Source of the DNA: a virus
DNA length: 27,339 bases
IMG/VR virus record: IMGVR_UViG_3300031521_000307
Span: 1-27,339 of that record
Direction: 5' to 3' (one strand)
Shown here piece after piece: positions 16,636 to 23,315 of the stretch. Position numbers and translations under genes: made by a program. Within the stretch, counting starts at the first letter, position 1. Each line of letters begins with the position of its first letter. The notes under the pieces are model-generated. The model ran no database searches and had not been told where the DNA came from. It saw nothing but the letters and a program-made list of their open reading frames with translations.

Positions 16636-16675
16636 CGCAGCACCTCAGTTCCTTTCTGCCTCATGTGTGGCTTCC

Positions 16676-16730
16676 GGACCCTGCATTAAAGCTTATTCCC
16701 TTGAGCTTTTTTGTAGGGTCCATCTTTTTT
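16676..16730 (+). terminator. Nested hairpin with T-run after the tail tube gene
   Basis: An outer stem GGACCCT (16676-16682) / AGGGTCC (16715-16721) encloses an inner stem AAAGCT (16688-16693) / AGCTTT (16704-16709). T-runs follow the inner stem (16707-16712) and the outer stem (16725-16730), giving two possible release points after the tube gene. Confidence 0.7.
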
Positions 16731-16764
16731 ATTATGCCGCACTTCTTTATTCAAAGGCAAGCAA

Positions 16765-17076
16765 ATGCTTTATATTGCAAACTCATTTGATGTAGTCTTT
16801 CGTGGAATGCAGAGCAATCATGCCAAATTCGAAAGCACGGTACTGATCAACCCACTCGATGGTATTGGTGCATCCCGTGAAATGAAAGTGGTGGTGAAAG
16901 CTCGCAAAGATATCAAGAAGCTCTCCCGCATCACAGCGATTGATCTCTTTCCTTATGTGGATGAGAAGCTGGTCAAGAATGGTGCTATTTCATTCGGACG
17001 TAATGACACAGTGTTGGTTTATGACGAGGATGCATCCAGTGATGGGAAGTGGTATCTCTTTCACAGGAGTGTCTAA
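16765..17076 (+). CDS. Hypothetical protein, 103 aa
   Basis: I do not recognise this protein. It starts at ATG 16765 with AAAGGCAAG upstream. The product is a small beta-rich, basic protein (MLYIANSFDVVFRGMQSNHA, then MKVVVKARKDIKKLSRI near 48-64) and ends with KWYLFHRSV. The even spacing of hydrophobic residues suggests one compact domain. It lies between the tail tube terminator and a 180-aa gene on the same strand with a 36-base gap. A tail assembly role is guessed from position only. Confidence 0.65.
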   Translation: MLYIANSFDVVFRGMQSNHAKFESTVLINPLDGIGASREMKVVVKARKDIKKLSRITAIDLFPYVDEKLVKNGAISFGRNDTVLVYDEDASSDGKWYLFHRSV

Positions 17077-17112
17077 TTCCTATGAGCCAACCATTCATAA
17101 CGAGGTATTCGA

Positions 17113-17655
17113 ATGACTCGTAATTTTCGTGGTCTGGTAGCAGCCGAAGAGGATAAGAGCGACGACATCAAGCTCGAAGGACCTCTCTCGAATGTTTACT
17201 TCCAGGCACTCAACTCGGTCTACAATAAGGATGATCCCAATCCTGACCACATCAACATCACTCTGAGCAATCACGCTGAAGGTAATGCTACCGATGTGCG
17301 GGCAGCTACCGAAACCCAGCAGGTTGATGCGACTATTGCCAATCGCGCTCTACAAGCACTGATCAGTAAGAAAGTGACCTATGCAGCCCCGCCTGCTGGC
17401 ACCACTCTCTATGGTGCATCGGCCTGTGACATCAACGACGGCGATATCGTTGAGGTGGTCAAGAAGTCTGGTGAGAAGCACAACTTCGTGTTGGTGATTG
17501 ACTACTCCGATCCCAATGAAGAAGATCCCACCAAGGAAATCGACATCAATGACCAGTCTGAACTCTCCGCTGTTCTGGAGAGCATGGCTGTTCGAATGAA
17601 CATTCCCGTATTTCGGAATTTGCAATCGGCACTCGAATCCTTCTCGAAGAAGTAA
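17113..17655 (+). CDS. Hypothetical acidic protein, 180 aa
   Basis: I do not recognise this protein. ATG 17113 has a CGAGG-type ribosome binding site. It is acidic, with a low-complexity Asp/Glu/Lys start (AAEEDKSDDIKLE), a central part (60-85) with ATETQQVDATIANRALQALI that looks helical, and a C-terminal beta region with DIVEVVKKSGEKHNFVLVIDY followed by a helix (ELSAVLESMAVRMN). It is soluble. It ends the plus-strand tail block, and a 17-bp hairpin separates it from the convergent minus-strand gene. Possible tail-assembly or chaperone role because it follows the tube gene, where tail chaperones are often found; no frameshift signal was seen. Confidence 0.7.
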   Translation: MTRNFRGLVAAEEDKSDDIKLEGPLSNVYFQALNSVYNKDDPNPDHINITLSNHAEGNATDVRAATETQQVDATIANRALQALISKKVTYAAPPAGTTLYGASACDINDGDIVEVVKKSGEKHNFVLVIDYSDPNEEDPTKEIDINDQSELSAVLESMAVRMNIPVFRNLQSALESFSKK

Positions 17656-17663
17656 TACGGCAT

Positions 17664-17702
17664 ATCCATACAGTAGAGGCTCAATGCCTCTACTGTATGG
17701 AT
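17664..17702 (+). terminator. 17-bp hairpin at convergent junction
   Basis: The arms 17664-17680 and 17686-17702 are perfect complements around a TCAAT loop, followed by TTCTTTCC (U-rich). It lies between stops at 17655 (plus) and 17711 (minus) and probably serves both directions. Confidence 0.7.
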
Positions 17703-17710
17703 TTCTTTCC

Positions 17711-18517
17711 TTAACGGAATGTGCCGGTCTTGAACTTGATGAAACGAGTGAGCTTCTCGCGGTCGTTGAGGAAGAAGACCTTTGCCATGGTAGTGTCTCG
17801 ATACTCCTCGTATTGCTGTTCAGCTTCTTCGTACTTGTCAACGATGTCTTTGAAAACACCGAGGGACTGACCACCTACCAGCTCATTCATGTCAATGCGC
17901 ATCTTCAGTGTATTGTAGATGTACGACTGCACAGCGAGCAAGATCAGTTTGGACAGGTACTTGTAACTGCGAGGTTGTAGATTGGACAGGTTCTCATCAT
18001 TGGCAAGCTGGCAGCGCAGGAAGATATTGGCTGGCAACAGAATGCTGTCTCTGACCATCACGGTATTTTCAGCAATAAGCTGGACGTTGGCTGTGGATGT
18101 GACCGGAATTGTCCCCATTGCATCAACCATCGCCTGAGCACCACGAAGCATCACTGAGTTGTTGCCACTAGCAGCAGCACCGTAACTCGTGGCGTATGTG
18201 GGATCATTGAATGTGATGTTGTTTACACTGATGATGGATCGGCCTTGTGTGAGAGACTTGGGGATGTAGTAGACCTGGGTATAGTCATTGACACGCTCAG
18301 TATCAACACCATAGAGCGGGACATAAGCTTCCACCCCACCGATCAGATTGGCGTCCACAAGAATCCTGGGGACGACTACTGTATCGTAGATTGCTTTATC
18401 CAAGCTGGTATTTTTTATCCACCAGTCACCTGTTATGCTCAGAAACGCTGCTTCCAGAATTTGTCTGGGAATCTTGAAACGAACGATGTCGTCAAGAGCT
18501 TTCGAGATAGGGTTCAT
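17711..18517 (-). CDS. Hypothetical virion-type protein, 268 aa
   Basis: I do not recognise this protein. It starts at ATG 18517 with GGAGTAGCGATT upstream. It has an N-terminal helical part (MNPISKALDDIVRFKIPRQI), then a region rich in Val/Ile/Asn strands (DTVVVPRILVDANLIGGVEA near 46-65 and VISVNNITFNDP-type turns), and a C-terminal helical region (180-268) with Gln/Glu (YEEAEQQYEEYRDTT) that could form a short coiled coil. It is the only minus-strand gene between two plus-strand blocks, sharing a convergent terminator with the tail block and a divergent region with the dCTP deaminase gene. A virion or assembly role is inferred from the neighbours, with low certainty. Confidence 0.75.
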   Translation of the reverse strand: MNPISKALDDIVRFKIPRQILEAAFLSITGDWWIKNTSLDKAIYDTVVVPRILVDANLIGGVEAYVPLYGVDTERVNDYTQVYYIPKSLTQGRSIISVNNITFNDPTYATSYGAAASGNNSVMLRGAQAMVDAMGTIPVTSTANVQLIAENTVMVRDSILLPANIFLRCQLANDENLSNLQPRSYKYLSKLILLAVQSYIYNTLKMRIDMNELVGGQSLGVFKDIVDKYEEAEQQYEEYRDTTMAKVFFLNDREKLTRFIKFKTGTFR

Positions 18518-18614
18518 AATCGCTACTCCAAATTTTTTCAGGCACTCATTACATTAACGAGCCTGTTTTAGTATCAGATGATTTCGCAATTCTTATCCGT
18601 ATACAGGAGAACTT
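18518..18614. promoter_or_regulatory. Divergent intergenic region, promoters expected
   Basis: About 97 bases between two divergent starts (18517 minus, 18615 plus), rich in AT, with an imperfect hairpin around 18539-18565 (CAGGC...GCCTG). Promoters for both genes must be here or nearby, but no consensus -35/-10 is clear. Confidence 0.35.
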
Positions 18615-19418
18615 ATGTCTATCATGTCTGATCGCTGGATTCGTAACCAGTGTATCACTCCCACTCACAAGGTGAAATCACCTACCGGCGGTATTGAGTA
18701 CCTCGGTCACAAGATCTCTGATGTGGAAAAGCATCAGATCAGTGTCCAGGAGATGCTCTCAGCAGGTGGTGATGCCTCATTCTTCAATGAGGAAGTTGCT
18801 GTTCCTCCCACTGGCCAGCTCTCCGATGTCTCGATGACTGCTGCCGAGATGGGTATCGACGTCTATACGAAGCTCACCGAAGAAGAGCTCGCAAACTGGA
18901 AGCCGATGATCGAGCCGTTTGTGCCGGGCCAAGTTCGTGAAGAGAATGGGAAGAAGATCCTCTCTTACGGCACTTCATCATTCGGCTATGATGTCCGCCT
19001 CCAGCCCAAGTTCAAGATCTTCACCAACATCAACAACTCCCTGATTGACCCGCTCAACGTCAGTGATGATTGTTACGTGGATTTCGAGGGTGATTCAGTC
19101 ATCATTCCTCCGAACTCCTACGCACTGGCCCCTACGGTGGAGTACTTTCGCATCCCCAACGACGTCATGGTGGTATGTGTCGGTAAGAGCACCATGGCAA
19201 GGCTTGCTGGATTGGTGAATGTCACTCCTATCGAACCGGGCTTCGAAGGCCAGGTGATGATCGAGATTGCCAATGGCAGCCCACTGCCTCTGAAGGTCTA
19301 TGCCAACCAAGGCATCGCTCAGTTCATGTTCTTCAAGGGCAATGAGCCATCTGAAAACCCGTACGACAAGTCTCGCAAGTACTTCGGTCAGACCGGCATC
19401 ACTACGGCGAGGTTGTGA
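18615..19418 (+). CDS. dcd: dCTP deaminase with ~80-residue N-terminal insertion, 267 aa
   Basis: dCTP deaminase converts dCTP to dUTP, feeding dTTP synthesis for phage DNA. The core from residue ~97 matches the ~188-residue proteobacterial family: [57 protein letters not shown] (catalytic-site S192 and R196), [19 protein letters not shown] (catalytic Glu E217) and the C-terminal YFGQTG (Q259). The first ten residues, [10 protein letters not shown], also match the bacterial N-terminus. Residues ~11-96 therefore form an insertion that replaces about 7 residues of the usual protein; it is soluble and helical ([19 protein letters not shown]). Start ATG 18615 has AGGAG (18605-18609). The next gene starts inside the stop codon (TGATG), indicating translational coupling. 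Confidence 0.93.
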   Translation: MSIMSDRWIRNQCITPTHKVKSPTGGIEYLGHKISDVEKHQISVQEMLSAGGDASFFNEEVAVPPTGQLSDVSMTAAEMGIDVYTKLTEEELANWKPMIEPFVPGQVREENGKKILSYGTSSFGYDVRLQPKFKIFTNINNSLIDPLNVSDDCYVDFEGDSVIIPPNSYALAPTVEYFRIPNDVMVVCVGKSTMARLAGLVNVTPIEPGFEGQVMIEIANGSPLPLKVYANQGIAQFMFFKGNEPSENPYDKSRKYFGQTGITTARL

Positions 19419-19834
19419 TGGAAGGATACACGCTGGTCATCTTTATCGTCGGTGTAGCTGTGACTGTCTCGATCCATTTCTGGAGCCTGTATAAGGAACA
19501 GGACAAAAGAATTTTGGCTCTTGGAAAAGCCATCGTAAAACACGGTGATAATCAAATTCGGAGCAATGGTCAAAAAGAAGCATTGCTTCAGGATTTTAGT
19601 CGAGGAGTTCGTATATTGGAGGAAAAGTTTACTGTGCTCGCCGAGATGAACTCCGGTATAGCTACCAACAGCAAAGCGCTCTCCACCTATGTGAGCAAGC
19701 TTGCTAAGGGAACTCGCAATGGCTTGATCAACGCTGAGCGCCGACATGCGATTTTGAGCACCCGGATCAGACGTGTTGAGCGGCGCAGGTACTCACTGAG
19801 AAAAGCATCGCACCTCGACAAGCATCTGTACTAA
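19418..19834 (+). CDS. Membrane-anchored coiled-coil protein, 138 aa
   Basis: Not a recognised family. The ATG at 19418 overlaps the stop of the dCTP deaminase gene (TGATG) with GAGG upstream at 19410-19413; a GTG at 19415 adds one residue. Residues about 4-22 form one hydrophobic helix (TLVIFIVGVAVTVSIHFWS), followed by a long helical, charged region (about 25-105) and a strongly basic tail (RIRRVERRRYSLRKAS). This one-helix-plus-coiled-coil layout is like an inner-membrane spanin or a membrane-tethered scaffold, with the basic tail likely facing nucleic acid or lipid heads. A spanin role is a guess: no outer-membrane partner gene was found next to it. It is followed by a terminator-like hairpin. 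Confidence 0.7.
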   Translation: MEGYTLVIFIVGVAVTVSIHFWSLYKEQDKRILALGKAIVKHGDNQIRSNGQKEALLQDFSRGVRILEEKFTVLAEMNSGIATNSKALSTYVSKLAKGTRNGLINAERRHAILSTRIRRVERRRYSLRKASHLDKHLY

Positions 19835-19849
19835 ACACTTTTTGTCATC

Positions 19850-19881
19850 TGAGTCCGGGCAATAAAAATACTACGGACTCA
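19850..19881 (+). terminator. Hairpin between the coiled-coil gene and the tubulin-like gene
   Basis: The arms TGAGTCCG (19850-19857) and CGGACTCA (19874-19881) pair around a 16-base loop and are followed by TTTCTTTT. It ends the preceding operon and separates it from the tubulin-like gene. Confidence 0.6.
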
Positions 19882-19910
19882 TTTCTTTTGAATTACTCCC
19901 AACTAAGTTT

Positions 19911-19921
19911 CGAAAGGAAAC
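19911..19921 (+). promoter_or_regulatory. Strong ribosome binding site shared with the 162-aa gene
   Basis: CGAAAGGAAAC at 19911-19921 sits directly before ATG 19925. The identical 11-mer occurs at 1503-1513 before the 162-aa abundant-type gene. Both genes also share strong codon bias, so this looks like a signal for high translation. Confidence 0.6.
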
Positions 19922-19924
19922 ACG

Positions 19925-20944
19925 ATGGAACAGCAAGAAACCAGCACGATCACCCTCCCCGAAAAAGGCCGCGTCATGATCTACGCCTGCGGTGGCGCTG
20001 GTGTTTCGATCGGTCAGAACTGCCTCATGAAGTACGTCGGCCAGGCCGCTGATGCCTTCGCCAATGTGTCGATGAGCTTCATCGACACGAGCTACTCGAA
20101 CTTCAAGTCCGATACTCCGCGCTCGTCCTGCTACGTCATCGAAGGCGTTGACGGTTCCGGTGGTCTGCGTGCGGCCAATGCTCCGGAAATCCAGCGCCGC
20201 ACCAAGGACATCCTGCAACGCCTGCGTCCGCTCGACTTCAACATCGTGCTCTCCAGCGGTGGTGGCGGTTCGGGTTCGGTCATCGCTCCGGCCCTCACGG
20301 AAGAACTCCTGAAGCGCAAGCTCCCCACTGTTGTTCTGCTTGTCGGCGGCACCGATACCTATCAGCGCGCCGAAAACACGCTCAAGACGCTCAAGAGCTA
20401 CGAAATGGTCGCCCGCAACAACGACATGCCGGTCTGCCTGTACTACCAGGAAAACTCGGAAGTAACCCCGATCAAGATCGTGAACCAGAACATCACCACG
20501 GTCATCTCCTTCCTGGCCGCTGTGTTCTCTCGTCGCAATCGTCGTCTGGACCTGGCCGACATCACTAACTGGCTGAACTTTCCGACGGTGACCTCGCACG
20601 GCCCTCAGCTCGCTGCGCTGGACTTCCATACCAACGAGATCAATGAAGGCGTCAGCGACATCATCAGCGTTCTCACGATCGCTGAAGACGAGTCTTTCGA
20701 AGCCCTGCCGTTCAAGTGCGAAAGCCACTACATCGGCTACATCGAAAAGGCTCCGGTCACGATGTCGGCTACGCTGCCGCTGCACTGCGTCATCCGCACC
20801 AACAGCTTCAAGCAGATCGCCGGCCGGCTCAACAGCATGGTCGAAGAACTGCGTGAAACCCGCGATGCGCGTGTCACGTCGGCATTCGGCATCATTGCCG
20901 GTGACGACATCGAGAGCTCCGGCGGCAGTTCCCTGGTGCTGTAA
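19925..20944 (+). CDS. Tubulin/FtsZ-superfamily GTPase, 339 aa
   Basis: Proteins of this superfamily bind GTP and polymerise into filaments. Seen here: a T1-type loop ACGGAGVSIGQN (21-32), a T3-like segment GSGGLRAANAPEI (77-89), the signature T4 loop GGGGSGSVIAP (112-122, the family G-G-G-T/S-G-T/S-G motif), a T5-like LVGGTDTYQRAEN (139-151), and a T7 catalytic loop LDLADITN (208-215) with D209 and D212, matching the N-x-D-x-x-D pattern of FtsZ, although the family Asn is not kept. The length, ~340 aa, fits FtsZ/TubZ/PhuZ. Codons are strongly biased and the ribosome binding site is very good, so high copy number is expected. PhuZ builds a spindle that positions the replicating phage in some jumbo phages; a similar filament role, or interference with host FtsZ, is inferred. 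Confidence 0.9.
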   Translation: MEQQETSTITLPEKGRVMIYACGGAGVSIGQNCLMKYVGQAADAFANVSMSFIDTSYSNFKSDTPRSSCYVIEGVDGSGGLRAANAPEIQRRTKDILQRLRPLDFNIVLSSGGGGSGSVIAPALTEELLKRKLPTVVLLVGGTDTYQRAENTLKTLKSYEMVARNNDMPVCLYYQENSEVTPIKIVNQNITTVISFLAAVFSRRNRRLDLADITNWLNFPTVTSHGPQLAALDFHTNEINEGVSDIISVLTIAEDESFEALPFKCESHYIGYIEKAPVTMSATLPLHCVIRTNSFKQIAGRLNSMVEELRETRDARVTSAFGIIAGDDIESSGGSSLVL

Positions 20945-20976
20945 GAAGCACAAGTAAGCGAAGTATTTTCTGACGC

Positions 20977-21009
20977 TATCACGCTATCCTGTAGAAGGAT
21001 AGCGTGATA
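20977..21009 (+). terminator. 14-bp hairpin after the tubulin-like gene
   Basis: The arms 20977-20990 and 20996-21009 are perfect complements around a GTAGA loop. No U-run follows (TGCGCTGGG). It may stabilise the abundant tubulin-like mRNA or separate it from the downstream cassette. Confidence 0.55.
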
Positions 21010-21025
21010 TGCGCTGGGAGCTTAT

Positions 21026-21427
21026 ATGAGTGAGAAAGTACAACAATGTCTTTTGATCCAGAACATCGATCAATTGAATGTAATGCTGCTCCCCATCATT
21101 ACGGATCTGTATAACGACCCGATGTGTGAACAGCTAGGCTTGCAAGTATCTATTCAGGACTTCATTTGGTGGTTGTGCTGCCGCCACATCGAGGACTGCA
21201 TGTTGCTGCAAGTGCAAAATTTCAACTACAGGAGCAAGAACCACGAAGATCTCTATTACGAGCTCCTCAAGCGTTGTCCGAATCTGCATGTACTCTTCAC
21301 ACAATTCATCAGGTCACCGCAGATCTTCCAGGACAATGAAGTAAACGTATTTCTGAATGGGACTAACATCCACATCAGCTATTACGCGGCTCGGTCTACG
21401 CCGGCGTTTGAATCACAGGCACGATAA
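21026..21427 (+). CDS. Hypothetical protein of the 21-23 kb cassette, 133 aa
   Basis: I do not recognise this protein. ATG 21026 has GGGAG 6 bases upstream. It is small and helical, rich in hydrophobics and cysteines (DFIWWLCCRHIEDCMLLQ near 45-62). No membrane span is clear because charged residues interrupt the hydrophobic parts. The C-terminus has a beta-type segment (DNEVNVFLNGTNIHISYYA). It is the first of five closely packed genes; the next starts 3 bases after its stop. Codon use is ordinary, not biased like the upstream GTPase. Function unknown. Confidence 0.65.
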   Translation: MSEKVQQCLLIQNIDQLNVMLLPIITDLYNDPMCEQLGLQVSIQDFIWWLCCRHIEDCMLLQVQNFNYRSKNHEDLYYELLKRCPNLHVLFTQFIRSPQIFQDNEVNVFLNGTNIHISYYAARSTPAFESQAR

Positions 21428-21429
21428 AA

Positions 21430-22110
21430 ATGAGAAGACTCGTCATACCACTAGACCAATTCGCACATGGCCTGGAAAAAGATTTGGAGTTGTGCCTGAA
21501 GCCTTACCAGCGTGGTGTCTACCGGGTTGGTAAAGAATCGCCGATCCTCACGATGCCCGAAGACAATGAAGGGAAGGTCACTGCTTTCTCACTCATTCAA
21601 AATGGCAGCCGTTTGATCAAGCGGCCGGTGATGAGCTATAAGGACATCGCTGGCGAGGTAGTCGATTGCAAGGGAGGGACTTTGATTCCCAGGATCATCA
21701 CGGCAAACCGTGAGCGATTCTTATCCCTCACGCCCACTATTCCCGCACATTCGAGAAGCATTCTTCTGGCGTCGGTATCCGGTTTCATTACCGGCATTTC
21801 CGAGTTCGACAATGTGAACTCTGACCAGTATTTGATCAGGGCATACCAGGAGTTCATTACTCAAGGTTACTTGGAGTACGTTGACTTCTACGACATCGTT
21901 AAGGAGCATGACTGTGAACTCATCAATCAGGTTCGCGAGTTTACAGGAACCAGAACCTGGACCGTTTTTGAGCCGAAGCGAAAGGGAGAGAACCTCTTTA
22001 TCGAGGACCTTGGAGACTACCGCATCATCGAGTGGGAGATGCGAAACGGTGGGCAGGAGCACGAATCTAAAGGTGGGTCGCTCCATCATCTGCTTACGGG
22101 ATGTAGCTGA
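21430..22110 (+). CDS. Hypothetical protein of the 21-23 kb cassette, 226 aa
   Basis: I do not recognise this protein. It starts 3 bases after the previous stop (TAAAAATG) with only a weak ribosome binding site (ACAGGCACG), so translation is probably coupled. It begins MRRLVIPLDQFAHGLEKDLE and shows a mixed alpha/beta pattern: IPAHSRSILLASVSGFITGI near 105-124, and a C-terminal strand region EFTGTRTWTVFEPKRKGENLF near 170-190. No catalytic signature is visible. Its 3' end overlaps the next gene. Function unknown; membership in a co-translated cassette is the main clue. Confidence 0.65.
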   Translation: MRRLVIPLDQFAHGLEKDLELCLKPYQRGVYRVGKESPILTMPEDNEGKVTAFSLIQNGSRLIKRPVMSYKDIAGEVVDCKGGTLIPRIITANRERFLSLTPTIPAHSRSILLASVSGFITGISEFDNVNSDQYLIRAYQEFITQGYLEYVDFYDIVKEHDCELINQVREFTGTRTWTVFEPKRKGENLFIEDLGDYRIIEWEMRNGGQEHESKGGSLHHLLTGCS

Positions 22111-22474
22111 GTGGTTTAAGCTCACTCTGGCAGAATACGGGGTATCTACCTTCAGACTCAATGTCTATGAGTACCTTGGGTATTTCGTCAAGGAGCTTCT
22201 TGACAGCACCGAAAGCGGACAGATTGAAAAGAGTTCGTGTCGGACCACATTGCTGAGACTGGGACTTGATATCTCAACCGTAGCATGGATTGAACATCGG
22301 ATGTATCTGGAGCTTATTGAACGCCTTGATGGGGTCTTTGAGAAAATCGAAGATCTGAGAATTAAAGGCGCTCTCTATTCCTACAGCTACGATGTGGTTG
22401 GTAGGAACTATGATCTGGTGTTCAACATAACGGAGGATTGTGAGTGTACACAAGAGAAAAAGTGCGTGATCTGA
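22049..22474 (+). CDS. Hypothetical protein of the cassette, GTG start, ~141 aa
   Basis: The frame is open far upstream, but it is coding only after the previous gene ends, judged by the lack of overlap in sense. Two GTG starts are possible: 22049 with GGGAG 10 bases upstream, and 22073 with AGGAG 13 bases upstream; no ATG is available until 22301. I list 22049. The product contains DVAEWFKLTLAEYGVSTF, a helical core (SSCRTTLLRLGLDI) and a C-terminal part GALYSYSYDVVGRNYDLV that looks like two beta strands. It overlaps the 226-aa gene (62 bases) and the following gene (31 bases). I do not recognise the family. Confidence 0.5.
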   Translation: MGRSTNLKVGRSIICLRDVAEWFKLTLAEYGVSTFRLNVYEYLGYFVKELLDSTESGQIEKSSCRTTLLRLGLDISTVAWIEHRMYLELIERLDGVFEKIEDLRIKGALYSYSYDVVGRNYDLVFNITEDCECTQEKKCVI

Positions 22475-22869
22475 CCATTCCCGCATTTGTATTACCCACA
22501 GCTGAGTTGATAAGTGAGTTCTCCAATTACAAAGCTCTCTTTTTCTTCTATCGGCGCGGTATCACTGATTTGGTCGATGCATCAATCGACAGATGGTTGA
22601 AGATTTCCAAGGATTATCAGCCGGCCAACTATTACGAGTACGATGATCTGCTCCAGATAGCACTTCATGATCTAGATGCATACTCCTTTCGGTTCATGAA
22701 GGGTAGGACGATATCACCTAACTCGGTCGATGTGTTGGAGATAGCAATTGAAGACATCGATGCTGCTGTTGGAAAGATGCTGGCAAAGTCGATGCCTCCG
22801 TGTGAATATGTTGTCCGTCACAGAAAGTGGTGCGACGATGTTCTCACTCTGACACTGGTATTGCCATGA
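22444..22869 (+). CDS. Hypothetical protein of the cassette, GTG start, 141 aa
   Basis: The start is GTG 22444, supported by an excellent CGGAGG (22431-22436) at 7-base spacing, which lies inside the 3' end of the previous gene. The product (VYTREKVRDLTIPAFVLP...) has a helical middle (FFFYRRGITDLVDASIDRWL) and a C-terminal helix (VLEIAIEDIDAAVGKMLAKS) followed by strands (CEYVVRHRKWCDDVLTLTLV). No motif is recognised. Its C-terminal layout (helix, then two strands with an R-x-x-x-D turn) resembles the end of the previous gene's product. The next gene overlaps its stop by 4 bases. Confidence 0.65.
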   Translation: MYTREKVRDLTIPAFVLPTAELISEFSNYKALFFFYRRGITDLVDASIDRWLKISKDYQPANYYEYDDLLQIALHDLDAYSFRFMKGRTISPNSVDVLEIAIEDIDAAVGKMLAKSMPPCEYVVRHRKWCDDVLTLTLVLP

Positions 22870-23270
22870 TGAAATTTCCGGCATTCCTGACGCTGGATCT
22901 GGCTGATGCATTGAGGCCTTTGAGGGATCTTCAAATAGTGAGAGATCCTGTGCTCACTGAAGATGAGGTCGAGGAAATAATTATCAAGCTCATGAATGCT
23001 ATGAGCGTTGAGGATGATGTCATGTATGCGTTTGCAGCATTCGCATACGACGTCGAGTTTCAGTACTTCGGTCCTCGGTATCAGACATCCAAAAGCCGAG
23101 ACTACATACAGCAGAGGCTGCAGGACTGCGCTCAACTGGTCTTCAGGCAATTGAGGGAGTTGGGTTGCTACGTCGGCGGCATGTTCCCCTACAGATGCGT
23201 CAAAACGAAATACATGTCCAGCGTTACGCTCGAGCGTGAAGTTGACCAAGCATTTCGTTTTGCCATTTAA
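22866..23270 (+). CDS. Hypothetical protein of the cassette, 134 aa
   Basis: The frame is open from 22827, but the start is placed at ATG 22866, which overlaps the previous stop as ATGA (22866-22869); ATG 22869 is equally possible. The product (MMKFPAFLTLDLADALRPLR) is helical with an acidic stretch TEDEVEEIIIKLMNAMSVED near 31-50 and a C-terminal region with QLRELGCYVGGMFPYRC followed by MSSVTLEREVD. I do not recognise it. It is the last gene of the five-gene cassette, ending 3 bases before the terminator at 23274-23300. Confidence 0.65.
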   Translation: MMKFPAFLTLDLADALRPLRDLQIVRDPVLTEDEVEEIIIKLMNAMSVEDDVMYAFAAFAYDVEFQYFGPRYQTSKSRDYIQQRLQDCAQLVFRQLRELGCYVGGMFPYRCVKTKYMSSVTLEREVDQAFRFAI

Positions 23271-23273
23271 TTC

Positions 23274-23300
23274 AAGAGGTGTAACCCACCTCTTTTTTTT
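23274..23300 (+). terminator. Classical rho-independent terminator
   Basis: The arms AAGAGGTG (23274-23281) and CACCTCTT (23287-23294) enclose a 5-base loop and run directly into a stretch of eight T (23293-23300). It lies 3 bases after the stop of the last cassette gene. It is the best-formed terminator in the window. Confidence 0.85.
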
Positions 23301-23315
23301 ATTTCGGAGTGTTAA

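Noticed and set aside
18645-18902. The dCTP deaminase insertion as an intein remnant (it begins near CITPTHKV, a bit like an intein block with T-P-x-H)
   Set aside because: It lacks the N-terminal and C-terminal splice blocks (no terminal HN-C/S/T junction) and is too short for a functional intein; at most a weak resemblance.
19871-20953. A 360-codon minus-strand frame opposite the tubulin-like gene
   Set aside because: The plus strand encodes a clear GTPase with known motifs; the biased codons of that gene leave few stops in the opposite strand.
22098-22125. A tRNA-like 5' half (GATGTAGCTGAGTGGTTTAA resembles an acceptor and D arm)
   Set aside because: No complementary acceptor strand, no pairing anticodon stem and no GGTTCGAATCC-type T arm follow, and the stretch is inside coding sequence.
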